NCBI GenBank assembly: GCA_047974375.1
Contig: JBKECF010000055.1
Coordinates: 1 to 49,886 of the forward strand
From: JBKECF01 sp047974375
GTDB lineage: Bacteria > Bacillota > Clostridia > Lachnospirales > CAMZNU01
Reading direction: 5' to 3'
DNA length: 49,886 nucleotides
Shown: piece after piece, positions 23,278-31,681 of the stretch
Layout: the number at the start of each line of letters is the position of its first letter
Position numbering within the stretch: position 1 is the first letter of the stretch
Made by a program: the position numbers and the translations under genes
The notes under the pieces: generated by a model
What the model was told of the DNA's origin: nothing
The model's database searches: none
What the model saw: only the letters and a program-made list of their open reading frames with translations

Positions 23278-24804
23278 ATGACTTTTTTATTTGAAATGGT
23301 ATACGCTATTTCCGCTGTTATTACTCTCGGTTTGCTATGTATATCCATTTATAAGAGTAAAGAAAATAAAGCTACTTACTTTAGCTTTTTTATATTACAT
23401 ATTTTCATATATGTAATAGGTGTTGCGCTTGAGATAAATTCTTTCGACACTTATCAAGCGACTTTTGCTAATGTGATACAATATTTAGGTATTTCTTTTA
23501 TACCACCATACTTTTTATTATTTGTATGTGAATATTCAGAAAAACCTTTAACAAATAAAATGGCTATAGGCTCTCTTTTTGTTATACCAATTATTAGTTT
23601 TATATTAGTTTTAACCTATCCTCTTAATAATTTATTTTACGAGGAGTTTAATTTAATTAGTACTTTTGGTATAAGCCATCTATCTATAAAAAGTAGTATT
23701 TATAGAGATTTATCTTATTTATACTTTGTAATACTTATTGCCATGGGGTTCATAGTAACTTTTTATACCTACTCGGAAGGTATAAATAAGGAAAGTAAAA
23801 GAATAGCATTTATTATAAAGGGTACAATTATACCTTTTATATTAGTGCTAATGTATTTATTTAATTTAACACCCTATGGACTGGATTTTACGCCAATTGC
23901 CTTTGTCTTTATATCTTTATACTATGGGTACCATATATTGTTTAAAAATGTTTTTTTATCTCTACCCTATGCAAGGTACAATGTGCTGGAAAACATGTAT
24001 GATGGTTTTTTGCTTATAGATATTAATAATAATTATATAGACTCAAATGCTAGAGCTAAAGTTTTATTCCCTTCTTTGGAAAGTGCCATAATAGGTATTA
24101 ATGTTTCAAATTTTAAAGGGCTACCAAGGGTTATAAGCCAAAACAATGGAACGAAAAGTATTATAGAATTTCCCTCAAGGACATCTACTGGTATAAAATA
24201 TTATGACTTTAACAGCACGACTTTTTATAAAAATAAGAGGAACGAATTAAGGTGCTGGTTAATACACGATGTAACAAGAGAAAAAGAATTGCGTGACAAA
24301 CTTGTATTCATGGCTAACCATGATACACTAACGGAAATATATAATAGGAAAATTTTTCTTAGAAAAAGTAATGATTTATTTTACGAAAATATAAAAGGTA
24401 AAAAATCCTTTGCTATACTAATGATAGATATTGACTACTTTAAAAAAGTTAATGATACCTATGGTCACTACAATGGTGATGCAATTCTAGTTCAAGTTGC
24501 AAAAATACTTGTTAATAACTTTAGAGCTAGTGATGTTTTTGCTAGATATGGGGGCGAAGAATTCATTGTTTTTTTAGAGGATGTAAGAAAAGAAGAGGCA
24601 CTCCATGTTGGTGAAAACCTTCGCAAAACTGTAGAGGAAAATAATTTTACAATTAATGAAAATATTGTGAATATAACTATAAGTATAGGCATAGCCATGT
24701 ACAACCCACGTTATCACAATCACATTGATGATGTAATAAATAGTTCCGATAAATTTTTATATGAATCAAAAAATGGAGGAAGAAATAGAGTAACTATTGG
24801 ATAA
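23278..24804 (+). CDS. Second diguanylate cyclase, tandem paralogue
   Basis: A 508-aa protein with the same plan as its upstream neighbour: 7TM (1-222), PAS-like (about 230-330, ENMYDGFLLIDINNNYIDSN) and GGDEF (335-508). The active loop is GGEEF at 425-429 and RASD forms an I-site. Shared strings such as FTLTNPY/LVLTYPL and FSPYGLDLSP/LTPYGLDFTP show a tandem duplication. The divergent 7TM loops suggest different inputs. RBS AAAGGAGG. It is 36 bases downstream, so one operon is likely. Confidence 0.9.
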   Translation: MTFLFEMVYAISAVITLGLLCISIYKSKENKATYFSFFILHIFIYVIGVALEINSFDTYQATFANVIQYLGISFIPPYFLLFVCEYSEKPLTNKMAIGSLFVIPIISFILVLTYPLNNLFYEEFNLISTFGISHLSIKSSIYRDLSYLYFVILIAMGFIVTFYTYSEGINKESKRIAFIIKGTIIPFILVLMYLFNLTPYGLDFTPIAFVFISLYYGYHILFKNVFLSLPYARYNVLENMYDGFLLIDINNNYIDSNARAKVLFPSLESAIIGINVSNFKGLPRVISQNNGTKSIIEFPSRTSTGIKYYDFNSTTFYKNKRNELRCWLIHDVTREKELRDKLVFMANHDTLTEIYNRKIFLRKSNDLFYENIKGKKSFAILMIDIDYFKKVNDTYGHYNGDAILVQVAKILVNNFRASDVFARYGGEEFIVFLEDVRKEEALHVGENLRKTVEENNFTINENIVNITISIGIAMYNPRYHNHIDDVINSSDKFLYESKNGGRNRVTIG

Positions 24805-24809
24805 ATTTT

Positions 24810-24860
24810 AAAAAGGTATTTGCGAAATAGCATTTTTGCTAAATTGCAATGCCTTTTTTG
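24810..24860 (+). terminator. Terminator after the diguanylate cyclase pair
   Basis: AAAAAGGTATTTGC (24810-24823) pairs with GCAATGCCTTTTTT (24846-24859), with an inner TAGC/GCTA hairpin, and ends in a T-run. It separates the cyclases from the flagellar operon, which has its own promoter. Confidence 0.7.
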
Positions 24861-24885
24861 TTTTTAGATAAAAATATTAAAAAGC

Positions 24886-24912
24886 TAAAGTTTTAAAAAA
24901 TTTGAACGATAT
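24886..24912 (+). promoter_or_regulatory. Sigma-28 (SigD/FliA-type) promoter of the flagellar operon
   Basis: TAAAGTTT (24886-24893), an 11-base spacer and AACGATAT (24905-24912). The known consensus is TAAAGTTT-N11-GCCGATAA, so the -35 is perfect and the -10 keeps the CGATA core. It stands just before flgM, whose product would inhibit this same sigma factor. That makes a feedback loop on the whole flgM-flgL unit. Confidence 0.8.
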
Positions 24913-24933
24913 ATTTTATAGAAGGATAAACCA

Positions 24934-25230
24934 ATGGTTTTTTTAAATAGAAAGTGGGATATTATGGATTTTAAAATAAGTAGCGTAACAAATACCTACA
25001 ATGTAAAGCCAGCAAACCAAAAAAAGGGAAGTACCAAAAAACAGGAATTGGCTTCTAGTGGAGCTTTAGAGGTATCGGATACTTTTAAAGAATACCAAAA
25101 AATACAAAAAATGGTGTCTGGAGCAGAAGATGTTCGAGTAGATAAAGTTAATGAGATAAAAAGTAGAATCCAAAATGGAACTTACAAAGTAGATTTGGAT
25201 GCACTAGCTAACAAGATGTTAGGTATATAA
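24934..25230 (+). CDS. flgM: Anti-sigma-28 factor FlgM
   Basis: A 98-aa protein from ATG 24934 (GAAGGA 7 bases upstream), or 88 aa from ATG 24964 (MDFKISSVTNTYNV), which fits usual FlgM N-termini better but has a weak ribosome site. The conserved C-terminal half, which binds sigma-28, is visible: VSDTFKEYQKIQKMVSG, VDKVNEIKSRIQNGTYKVD and LANKML. FlgM holds sigma-28 inactive until the hook is finished and it is exported. It is first in the operon. Confidence 0.88.
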   Translation: MVFLNRKWDIMDFKISSVTNTYNVKPANQKKGSTKKQELASSGALEVSDTFKEYQKIQKMVSGAEDVRVDKVNEIKSRIQNGTYKVDLDALANKMLGI

Positions 25231-25274
25231 AAAAAAGTCTAAATAGGAGGTTTATGACTAGTTAGGCTTTTTTT
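25231..25274 (+). terminator. Attenuator-like hairpin between flgM and flgN
   Basis: AAAAAAGTCTAA (25231-25242) pairs with TTAGGCTTTTTT (25262-25273) and ends in a T-run, starting right after the flgM stop. The 19-base loop holds AGGAGG (25245-25250), then ATG ACT AGT TAG (25254-25265), a three-codon frame. This looks like a partial terminator that sets the ratio of flgM to downstream genes. Confidence 0.6.
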
Positions 25275-25293
25275 GCGCGTTTAGGAGTTTTAT

Positions 25294-25758
25294 ATGGCAA
25301 CGGTATTGGAATATTTAATATCTACTCTTGAGGAAGAGGTAAATATTTATAAAGAAATGGCAGTTATTGGTAACGAGAAAAAAATGGTAATTGCAAAAAA
25401 AGACATGGAAATGCTGAAAAAAATGAATGTTGTAGAAAATTCTTTAGTAAATAAATTGAAAAAATTAGATACTAAAAGAGATGAAGCTTTTCAAGACATT
25501 AAAATGCTTTTAAATATAAAAAGTGATGTAACTCTTTTATATTTGGAAGAAAATTTAAAAGATAGGAAAGATAGAGAAAAAATAAAAGCTTTAAGAAGTT
25601 CAATTATACAAGTTAGTAATGAATTAAAAAGAGCAAACGAAGTAAATACTTCACTCCTTAATAATTCCTTGGAATTTGTGGAGTTTAACTTAAACATGGT
25701 TAGGCATGCTAGAAGTGTAGACCCTGGCACCTATACAAAAAAAGATTTAGGAAGGTAA
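25294..25758 (+). CDS. flgN: FlgN-type flagellar export chaperone (copy 1)
   Basis: A 154-aa, almost wholly helical protein with the FlgN pattern: an N-terminal helix LEYLISTLEEEVNIYKEM, a long charged coil and a C-terminal hydrophobic helix (NSLEFVEFNLNMVRHA). FlgN binds hook-associated proteins FlgK and FlgL before export. It ends with GTYTKKDLGR, nearly the same as the second FlgN in this operon (GTYTKSDLGR). RBS TAGGAG. It ends 2 bases before the flagellin gene. Confidence 0.8.
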   Translation: MATVLEYLISTLEEEVNIYKEMAVIGNEKKMVIAKKDMEMLKKMNVVENSLVNKLKKLDTKRDEAFQDIKMLLNIKSDVTLLYLEENLKDRKDREKIKALRSSIIQVSNELKRANEVNTSLLNNSLEFVEFNLNMVRHARSVDPGTYTKKDLGR

Positions 25759-25760
25759 AT

Positions 25761-27152
25761 ATGAGAATAATAAATAATTTAATATCTTTAAATACATACA
25801 ATAGTATGAGAAAAACAAATGCAAAAGTAAGCACTTCTATGGGGCGTCTTTCATCAGGCTTAAAAATAAGTAGTGCAAAAGATGATGCTGCAGGCTTTGC
25901 AATATCAAAAAAATTAGAAAGACAAATTAAAGGGATTTCTCAAGGTAGTAGTAATGCGTTAGATGGAACATCAATGTTGCAAACTGCAGAAGGGGCACTT
26001 ACACAAGTACATGAAATGCTACAAAGAATGAGAAGTTTAGCCGTACAAAGTGGCAATGGTGTTTATACAGATTCCGATAGAAAAAATATACAAGAAGAAA
26101 TTAATAACTTGAAGGAAGAAATAAATGGTATAGCTGAAAGGACGGAGTTTAACGGTATCAAGTTGTTAAATGGCGATGCATCTCGTATGGCTTTAGACAG
26201 TGATGTTTTAGGAGCTGAAACTATTTATGTTTCTGATGAGGTTAATTCTGGTATTTTAAAATATGGCTTAGCAAGCAAGTCTGAGCCAGCTACAGTAAAT
26301 GGATATGATTTCCAAAATATGGGACCAGCAACAGAAAGTGGAAGTATTGTTATAAACGGTGCTACTGTAGAGGTGGCAAAGGGAGATAGTTCAGATGTTC
26401 TTTATGAAAAATTCCAAAATGCTTTTAAAAGTGCAGGATTAGAGTACGATGGAGCAACTAGAACCCTTAGCACTATAGAAGTTGGAGCAAAACAAAGCAT
26501 AAATATAAGTGGTACACCAGAGGCGTTAAATGATTTGAATTTACAGAGTGTAACTCCAAAAGATGGTAAAGATATGGTTATAATAGGCAATAAATTGCTT
26601 GAAGATGGTACCCTAGACACTGAATTTAACAATAGTATGACTATTAAAGTTGATGGGAATATAGCAAGTTTTATTAGTTCTAATGGACAGGAAATACAAA
26701 TAAGGGTTGATGAAGATGTTAAAGTAGGAGGATTTTTATATTCAGACATAAAAGATTTAGGAAGAACAAATATACAAGTTAGTGCAGGTGCTGAAAATGA
26801 AGTTAAACTTTATATAGATAGAGTGGATACTGTATCTTTAGGTATTGAGTATTTGAATTTAGGGACTTTAGAAAGTAGTAGCGAGGCTTTAGATGATTTA
26901 GACAATGCCATAGATAAGGTGTCGGAAATACGATCTAATTTAGGTGCTCAAATTAATAGAATGGAATTTACTATAAAAAGTGTAAATATAGCTAACGAAA
27001 ATACTCAGCAGTCCTTAAGTCGTATAAGAGATACAGATATGGCCTTCGAAATGACAGAGTATACAAAGGCAAATGTTTTATATCAAGCTGCAACTTCTAT
27101 AATGGCACAAGCAAACCAAAGGCCGCAAGAAATTTTACAATTGTTACAATAG
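25761..27152 (+). CDS. Flagellin
   Basis: A 463-aa protein. The D0/D1 N-terminal signature INNLISLNTYNSMRKTN and SSGLKISSAKDDAAGFAIS is clear, with the matching C-terminal D1/D0 (NANENTQ-like IANENTQQSLSRIRDTDMAFEM and MAQANQRPQEILQLL). A roughly 190-residue variable surface domain lies between (about 175-365). Its place between flgN and fliS inside the flgM-flgK unit is less common than a separate flagellin locus. It is translated from GGAAGG in the flgN tail. I leave the symbol blank because hag/fliC/flaA naming cannot be settled. Confidence 0.96.
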   Translation: MRIINNLISLNTYNSMRKTNAKVSTSMGRLSSGLKISSAKDDAAGFAISKKLERQIKGISQGSSNALDGTSMLQTAEGALTQVHEMLQRMRSLAVQSGNGVYTDSDRKNIQEEINNLKEEINGIAERTEFNGIKLLNGDASRMALDSDVLGAETIYVSDEVNSGILKYGLASKSEPATVNGYDFQNMGPATESGSIVINGATVEVAKGDSSDVLYEKFQNAFKSAGLEYDGATRTLSTIEVGAKQSINISGTPEALNDLNLQSVTPKDGKDMVIIGNKLLEDGTLDTEFNNSMTIKVDGNIASFISSNGQEIQIRVDEDVKVGGFLYSDIKDLGRTNIQVSAGAENEVKLYIDRVDTVSLGIEYLNLGTLESSSEALDDLDNAIDKVSEIRSNLGAQINRMEFTIKSVNIANENTQQSLSRIRDTDMAFEMTEYTKANVLYQAATSIMAQANQRPQEILQLLQ

Positions 27153-27163
27153 ATAGGTGAAAT

Positions 27164-27622
27164 ATGATAGATAGAGATGGATACACAAAAAGAATTGCTA
27201 ATGCAACACCTTTGCAATTAGTGGTAATTACATATGAAATAGCTATAGAATATTTAAAGGAAAGTAAGTTAGTTGTGGCAGATTATGACGTCTATTTTAA
27301 AAATATAAGGCAGGCTCAAAAATCATTGCGACAACTTATGACTTCCTTAGATATGGATATAGAAATATCAGGGCAACTAATGAATATTTATTTATACATA
27401 AATAGGTTAATACTAGGTGTAGGAGTTATTTATAACGAAACAAAAGTAAATGAAGCAATAGATTTACTAACTTCTTTAAAAGAAGGCTTTGAAGGAATAA
27501 AGGAAGCTAATGAAGAAAAAATGATGGAAAATGTAGATAAAGTATATGCTGGTCTTACATACAAAAATGGTAAGTTAGAAGAATTTGTGGATAGCGATAG
27601 TAGTAAAGGCATAAAAGTATAA
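27164..27622 (+). CDS. fliS: FliS-like flagellin chaperone
   Basis: A 152-aa helical protein. The N-terminal tyrosine-bearing segment (DGYTKRIANATPLQLVVITYEIAIEYLKES) and the four-helix plan match FliS, which caps the flagellin C-terminus in the cytosol until export. It sits 11 bases after the flagellin gene, its client. It has a longer acidic C-terminal tail than typical FliS of about 125-130 aa. Confidence 0.85.
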   Translation: MIDRDGYTKRIANATPLQLVVITYEIAIEYLKESKLVVADYDVYFKNIRQAQKSLRQLMTSLDMDIEISGQLMNIYLYINRLILGVGVIYNETKVNEAIDLLTSLKEGFEGIKEANEEKMMENVDKVYAGLTYKNGKLEEFVDSDSSKGIKV

Positions 27623-27632
27623 GAGGTGACTA

Positions 27633-28070
27633 ATGGCATATACAAATTTAATAGTTATTTTAAAAGATGAAATAAACATATACAATGAACTTTTGGCTAT
27701 AGGCATGGAAAAGAGTAATACTATTAAAGAAAATGATTTAGTAACCCTAAAACAAATGAACACAGTGGAATTAGCCTTAACAAATAAAATAGATAAATTA
27801 GAATTACAACGCAAAGAGGAATTTTCTGCTTTAGCCAAGGAATTTAATTGCGAAATAACTCTAGGTTTTTTAATTGAAAAAAGTAATAGCAATGAGTTGA
27901 AAAATATTAAAAATAAAATTTTAAAGGTAACAAGAGAAATACAAGAAGTAACAAAAAGTAATGAGGAACTATTGGAACTGGCAATTATGCATAACAATAG
28001 CAACCTTACTATTATAAAAGAACTTGACCAAGATATTGGAACATATACAAAATCTGACTTAGGAAGATAG
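27633..28070 (+). CDS. FlgN-type flagellar export chaperone (copy 2)
   Basis: A 145-aa helical protein, paralogue of the FlgN at 25294. Both share the start pattern (LIVILKDEINIYNELLAI versus LISTLEEEVNIYKEMAVI) and the end GTYTKSDLGR. It lies immediately upstream of flgK1 (12 bases), while the first copy precedes flagellin. The pair may serve the two FlgK proteins or FlgK and FlgL separately. RBS AGAGGTG. Confidence 0.78.
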   Translation: MAYTNLIVILKDEINIYNELLAIGMEKSNTIKENDLVTLKQMNTVELALTNKIDKLELQRKEEFSALAKEFNCEITLGFLIEKSNSNELKNIKNKILKVTREIQEVTKSNEELLELAIMHNNSNLTIIKELDQDIGTYTKSDLGR

Positions 28071-28082
28071 GAAAGGGAAAAT

Positions 28083-29963
28083 ATGGGCTTTAGTAGTTTA
28101 TCAATAGCGACAAGTGGCATGAGAATTGCACAAGCAAATATAGCAGTAACAGGCCATAATTTAGCCAATGTAGGTACTTTAGGTTATACAAGACAAGGTA
28201 TTATACAAGGTGACTTTATATATAGGAAAACAGGTGTAGGTCAATTAGGCTTAGGTACAGATATTCAGCAAGTAAGACAAATAAGAGACAAATTTATTGA
28301 TGTTTCCTATAGAGAAGAAGTTTCTAAAGGTGCTTACTTTGGGCCGTTGGTGTCTGCAGGGCAACAAATAGAAAATTTACTAAATGAATTAAAGGATACT
28401 GGTGGAACACAATCAATATTACAAGAGCTGTATGCGTCTTTGGAAACTCTTTCTCAACACCCGGAAAGTTTAGATACAAGAGGTACATTTATATCTACAG
28501 CTATTTCCTTTTTAGACAAAATGAAAACAGTATATAATGGCTTGGAAGATTATCAAGAAAATATAAATTTGGAAGTAAAAAATACTGTTGACCAAATAAA
28601 TAGTAGCGTAAAGGAAGTTAAAAGGCTCAATGGCTTAATAGCTGCTGCTGAAGTATCGGGGCAAAGTGCTAATGATTATAGGGACCAAAGAAATGTTTTG
28701 TTAGATGAACTAAGCCAACTAGCAGGAGTAACCTATAGTGAAGATGCTAACGGCAGTGTAGACATATATTGTGAGGGTCAACCTTTGCTGTCTGACGGAT
28801 ATATAATGAATATAGGCCTTAGGTACATAGATAAGGGCAGTTCATTTGTAGAACCTGTGTTTACAAATAATTCTACAAGTGATATTTTACCAGCAGACAA
28901 AAATGCTATGCAACTGTATGACTTGCGTGGCGAAATAACTGTAGAAAATAAAGAAACAACGGGATATTTAAAAGGTTTACTTGTAGCTAGAGGCTCCTCA
29001 AATGTTAACTATGCAACAGAAAATGACTTGCGTGCTAACAAACCAGTTAAGCCTGTAGCCAGTGATTACCCTACAGCTGCTGACTATAATGCAGCCATGG
29101 CTACATATGACAAAGATATGAAAGAATGGGAACAAGATATATTTAATGTGGAACAGGCTACCATACCAAAATTTATGGCTAGTATAGATACTATGTTTCA
29201 CCAAGTTGTTAGACTTATAAACGATTCAGTTGCACCAACATCAACAAAAAACCCAGTTCCGGAAGGCCTAGATGAATCTATATTAAATGAAATTTTTGTG
29301 AGGGATAGTGTAGATAGGTATTATGATGCAGATAAAAGTGGATCATTTAACGAAGGGGATTATTATATAGGTGAAGATGGTAACGTTTACGATAAAGATG
29401 GAAATTTTGTAGATACCTACGATAATTTAATGGGAAATGCTAGACCTACAGATTCCAAATATTTTTTATATTCCATAGAGAATGTAAATATAAATGAAAA
29501 GTTTTTAAATCCAGAAGGTTATGACAAAATACCTCTTTCTCCATCGGGAGATCTGGCTGACAATACCTTGGTCTTAGGCATATTAAACGATTGGAATAAA
29601 GGACCAACAGATTGGAAATCTTTTGATATTAATGGTTCTGACGCATGGGAAAAGCCTGTTTATTCTTTAAGTGATGAAGGTGGAAAAGAGTACGATGAAA
29701 TGGGTATTGAAAGTATGTACAATTTTTTAGTAACACAGTCGTCTAACGATACAGCAGAGGCACAAAATTTTTCTGAAGCACAAAATATGTTAATAATGGA
29801 AATTGATAGTAGAAGACAAGCTGTAAGCGGTGTTTCATTGGATGAAGAAATGAGTTATATGATGCAATATCAATATTCTTTCCAAGCCGCATCTCAATTA
29901 GTAGGTGTAGTAGATGAAATGTTAGATACCTTAATAAATAGAACAGGTAGAGTAGGATTGTAA
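28083..29963 (+). CDS. flgK: FlgK-type hook-associated protein 1 with EF-hand-like insertion
   Basis: A 626-aa protein. The N-terminal rod-hook signature is SLSIATSGMRIAQANIAVTGHNLANVGTLGYTRQ. The C-terminal D0 pattern is SGVSLDEEMSYMMQYQYSFQAASQLVGVVDEMLDTL. The central insertion holds DADKSGSFNEGD (residues 415-426), a fit to the 12-residue EF-hand calcium loop, followed by DGN repeats. Ca2+ binding is inference. FlgK joins the hook to the filament. A second FlgK follows 27 bases on. The protein is longer than common FlgK (about 500-550 aa) because of the insertion. Confidence 0.9.
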   Translation: MGFSSLSIATSGMRIAQANIAVTGHNLANVGTLGYTRQGIIQGDFIYRKTGVGQLGLGTDIQQVRQIRDKFIDVSYREEVSKGAYFGPLVSAGQQIENLLNELKDTGGTQSILQELYASLETLSQHPESLDTRGTFISTAISFLDKMKTVYNGLEDYQENINLEVKNTVDQINSSVKEVKRLNGLIAAAEVSGQSANDYRDQRNVLLDELSQLAGVTYSEDANGSVDIYCEGQPLLSDGYIMNIGLRYIDKGSSFVEPVFTNNSTSDILPADKNAMQLYDLRGEITVENKETTGYLKGLLVARGSSNVNYATENDLRANKPVKPVASDYPTAADYNAAMATYDKDMKEWEQDIFNVEQATIPKFMASIDTMFHQVVRLINDSVAPTSTKNPVPEGLDESILNEIFVRDSVDRYYDADKSGSFNEGDYYIGEDGNVYDKDGNFVDTYDNLMGNARPTDSKYFLYSIENVNINEKFLNPEGYDKIPLSPSGDLADNTLVLGILNDWNKGPTDWKSFDINGSDAWEKPVYSLSDEGGKEYDEMGIESMYNFLVTQSSNDTAEAQNFSEAQNMLIMEIDSRRQAVSGVSLDEEMSYMMQYQYSFQAASQLVGVVDEMLDTLINRTGRVGL

Positions 29964-29990
29964 AATAGGATTATAGAATAGAGGTGCAAT

Positions 29991-31673
29991 ATGGTAAGGT
30001 CGTCTTTTTTTGAGTATTCAGTGGCAACATCGGCACTATTTTCCTCAAGGGCAAAAATTCAAGTTAATTCTCACAATATAGCAAATGCTGATACAAAGGG
30101 ATATTCTAGGCAATATGGCGTACAAGAAGCTAATAGACCTATGGCAGGCACTGGCAGTAGAGGTATGTTTGGTACAGGCTCTTCTGTAACCTCTGTTATG
30201 CAATTTAGAAATTTTTATGTTGATGTAAAGTATTGGCAAAATTCGTCTGTACTAGGTGAGTATAATACAAAAAATACACAACTAACTAATATGGAGGCTG
30301 CTTTAACAGAACTTAATGATACAGGAATAATAGCTGACCAAAATGATTTTTTTAATACCTTAAGTAATTTATCTTTAGAAGTAGGTAGTTTAACGGATAG
30401 AAATAATGTAACGAAATCTATTAAGGCTTTATTGGAAAATGTTTCTTCTATGGGTAATAAGCTTATGAAACAACAAAATGATGCAAATGAAGAAGTAAAA
30501 AGTATGGTGGAATCTATAAACAGCTTAGGTAGTCAAGTAGCATCTTTAAATAAGCAAATCCATTTATATGAAATAAATGGTGCACATGCTAATGACTTGC
30601 GAGATAAAAGGGCATTAATTGTCGACCAATTATCTGGGTTAGTAAATACAGAAGTAATAGAGGACGAGGAAACAGGAGGATACTCATTACTTATAGATGG
30701 CAATGGCTTTGTAAGTGGTCAAGATGTAAATAAATTATATTTAGAGGACCGTAAATATAAATTAAATGAAATGGATAATATTGGCCTTTATGATATAGCC
30801 TTTGCAACAGGTGTGAATTTTGATATATATAGTCCTAGTTTAGAAGGGGAATTGAAAGGTTTAATTGATTTAAGAGATGGTAATAATGGGAATAATACCA
30901 TGTTTTATAATGAGCAAACAAAAACATATGAAAAACATAAAACAGGGAATGTACCAAATGGTATAAATCCTGATTATGATAATAATTATAATCCAGTTAC
31001 AAAAACTGGAGACAAAATGGCAACTACTACACGTTACAAGGGTTTGCCACATTATATGAATAGACTTAATGAGTATATTCAAACATTAGCTTGTTCCTTT
31101 AATGATGGAACGGATATAAATGGAAATAAGTTAGATGGAGTAATAGGCCATACAGATGCCTACGACTTAAATGGTGTAACTGATAGAGTGCTATTCACAT
31201 ATAATAAAAAGGGCACGGTGCATACAACAGACCAAAATTTAACATATAATGATTGGTCCTTAAATTATACGGAAATGACTTTTTTAAATGTAGAGATAAA
31301 TCCAGATATTGAAAATTCGCCAGAAGCTTTTGCAGCAGCAGATAAAGCTGGGGAAAAAGATAATTCTGTAGCTGTTGCTGGGTTTATGAAAATAAAAGAT
31401 ATAGAAACCCTTTTCGATGAAGGTAAACTAGAGGATTATGTTCTTAGCATTGGTTCGGATCTGGGTATTTCTGTTGCACAAAGTGAAAACTTTATAGTAA
31501 CTTATTCTGCACTAGACCTTAGCTTACAAAATGAAAGGCTATCAATTTCCGGTGTAAGCTTAGATGAGGAAGCTGTGGAATTGTCCCAAAATCAACTTGT
31601 ATTTCAAGCAGCATCACAATTAATTCAAACAATAAATACTGTATACGATAGCTTATTAACTATTGTAGGATAG
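29991..31673 (+). CDS. flgK: FlgK-type hook-associated protein, second copy
   Basis: A 560-aa protein. The N-terminal signature is FEYSVATSALFSSRAKIQVNSHNIANADTKGYSRQ and the C-terminal is ISGVSLDEEAVELSQNQLVFQAASQLIQTINTVYDSLL. It differs strongly in the middle from the first FlgK and lacks the EF-hand-like loop. Tandem flgK genes are known in some Clostridia; whether both form one junction ring or alternate is unknown. RBS AGAGGTG. Confidence 0.9.
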   Translation: MVRSSFFEYSVATSALFSSRAKIQVNSHNIANADTKGYSRQYGVQEANRPMAGTGSRGMFGTGSSVTSVMQFRNFYVDVKYWQNSSVLGEYNTKNTQLTNMEAALTELNDTGIIADQNDFFNTLSNLSLEVGSLTDRNNVTKSIKALLENVSSMGNKLMKQQNDANEEVKSMVESINSLGSQVASLNKQIHLYEINGAHANDLRDKRALIVDQLSGLVNTEVIEDEETGGYSLLIDGNGFVSGQDVNKLYLEDRKYKLNEMDNIGLYDIAFATGVNFDIYSPSLEGELKGLIDLRDGNNGNNTMFYNEQTKTYEKHKTGNVPNGINPDYDNNYNPVTKTGDKMATTTRYKGLPHYMNRLNEYIQTLACSFNDGTDINGNKLDGVIGHTDAYDLNGVTDRVLFTYNKKGTVHTTDQNLTYNDWSLNYTEMTFLNVEINPDIENSPEAFAAADKAGEKDNSVAVAGFMKIKDIETLFDEGKLEDYVLSIGSDLGISVAQSENFIVTYSALDLSLQNERLSISGVSLDEEAVELSQNQLVFQAASQLIQTINTVYDSLLTIVG

Positions 31674-31681
31674 GAGTAATA

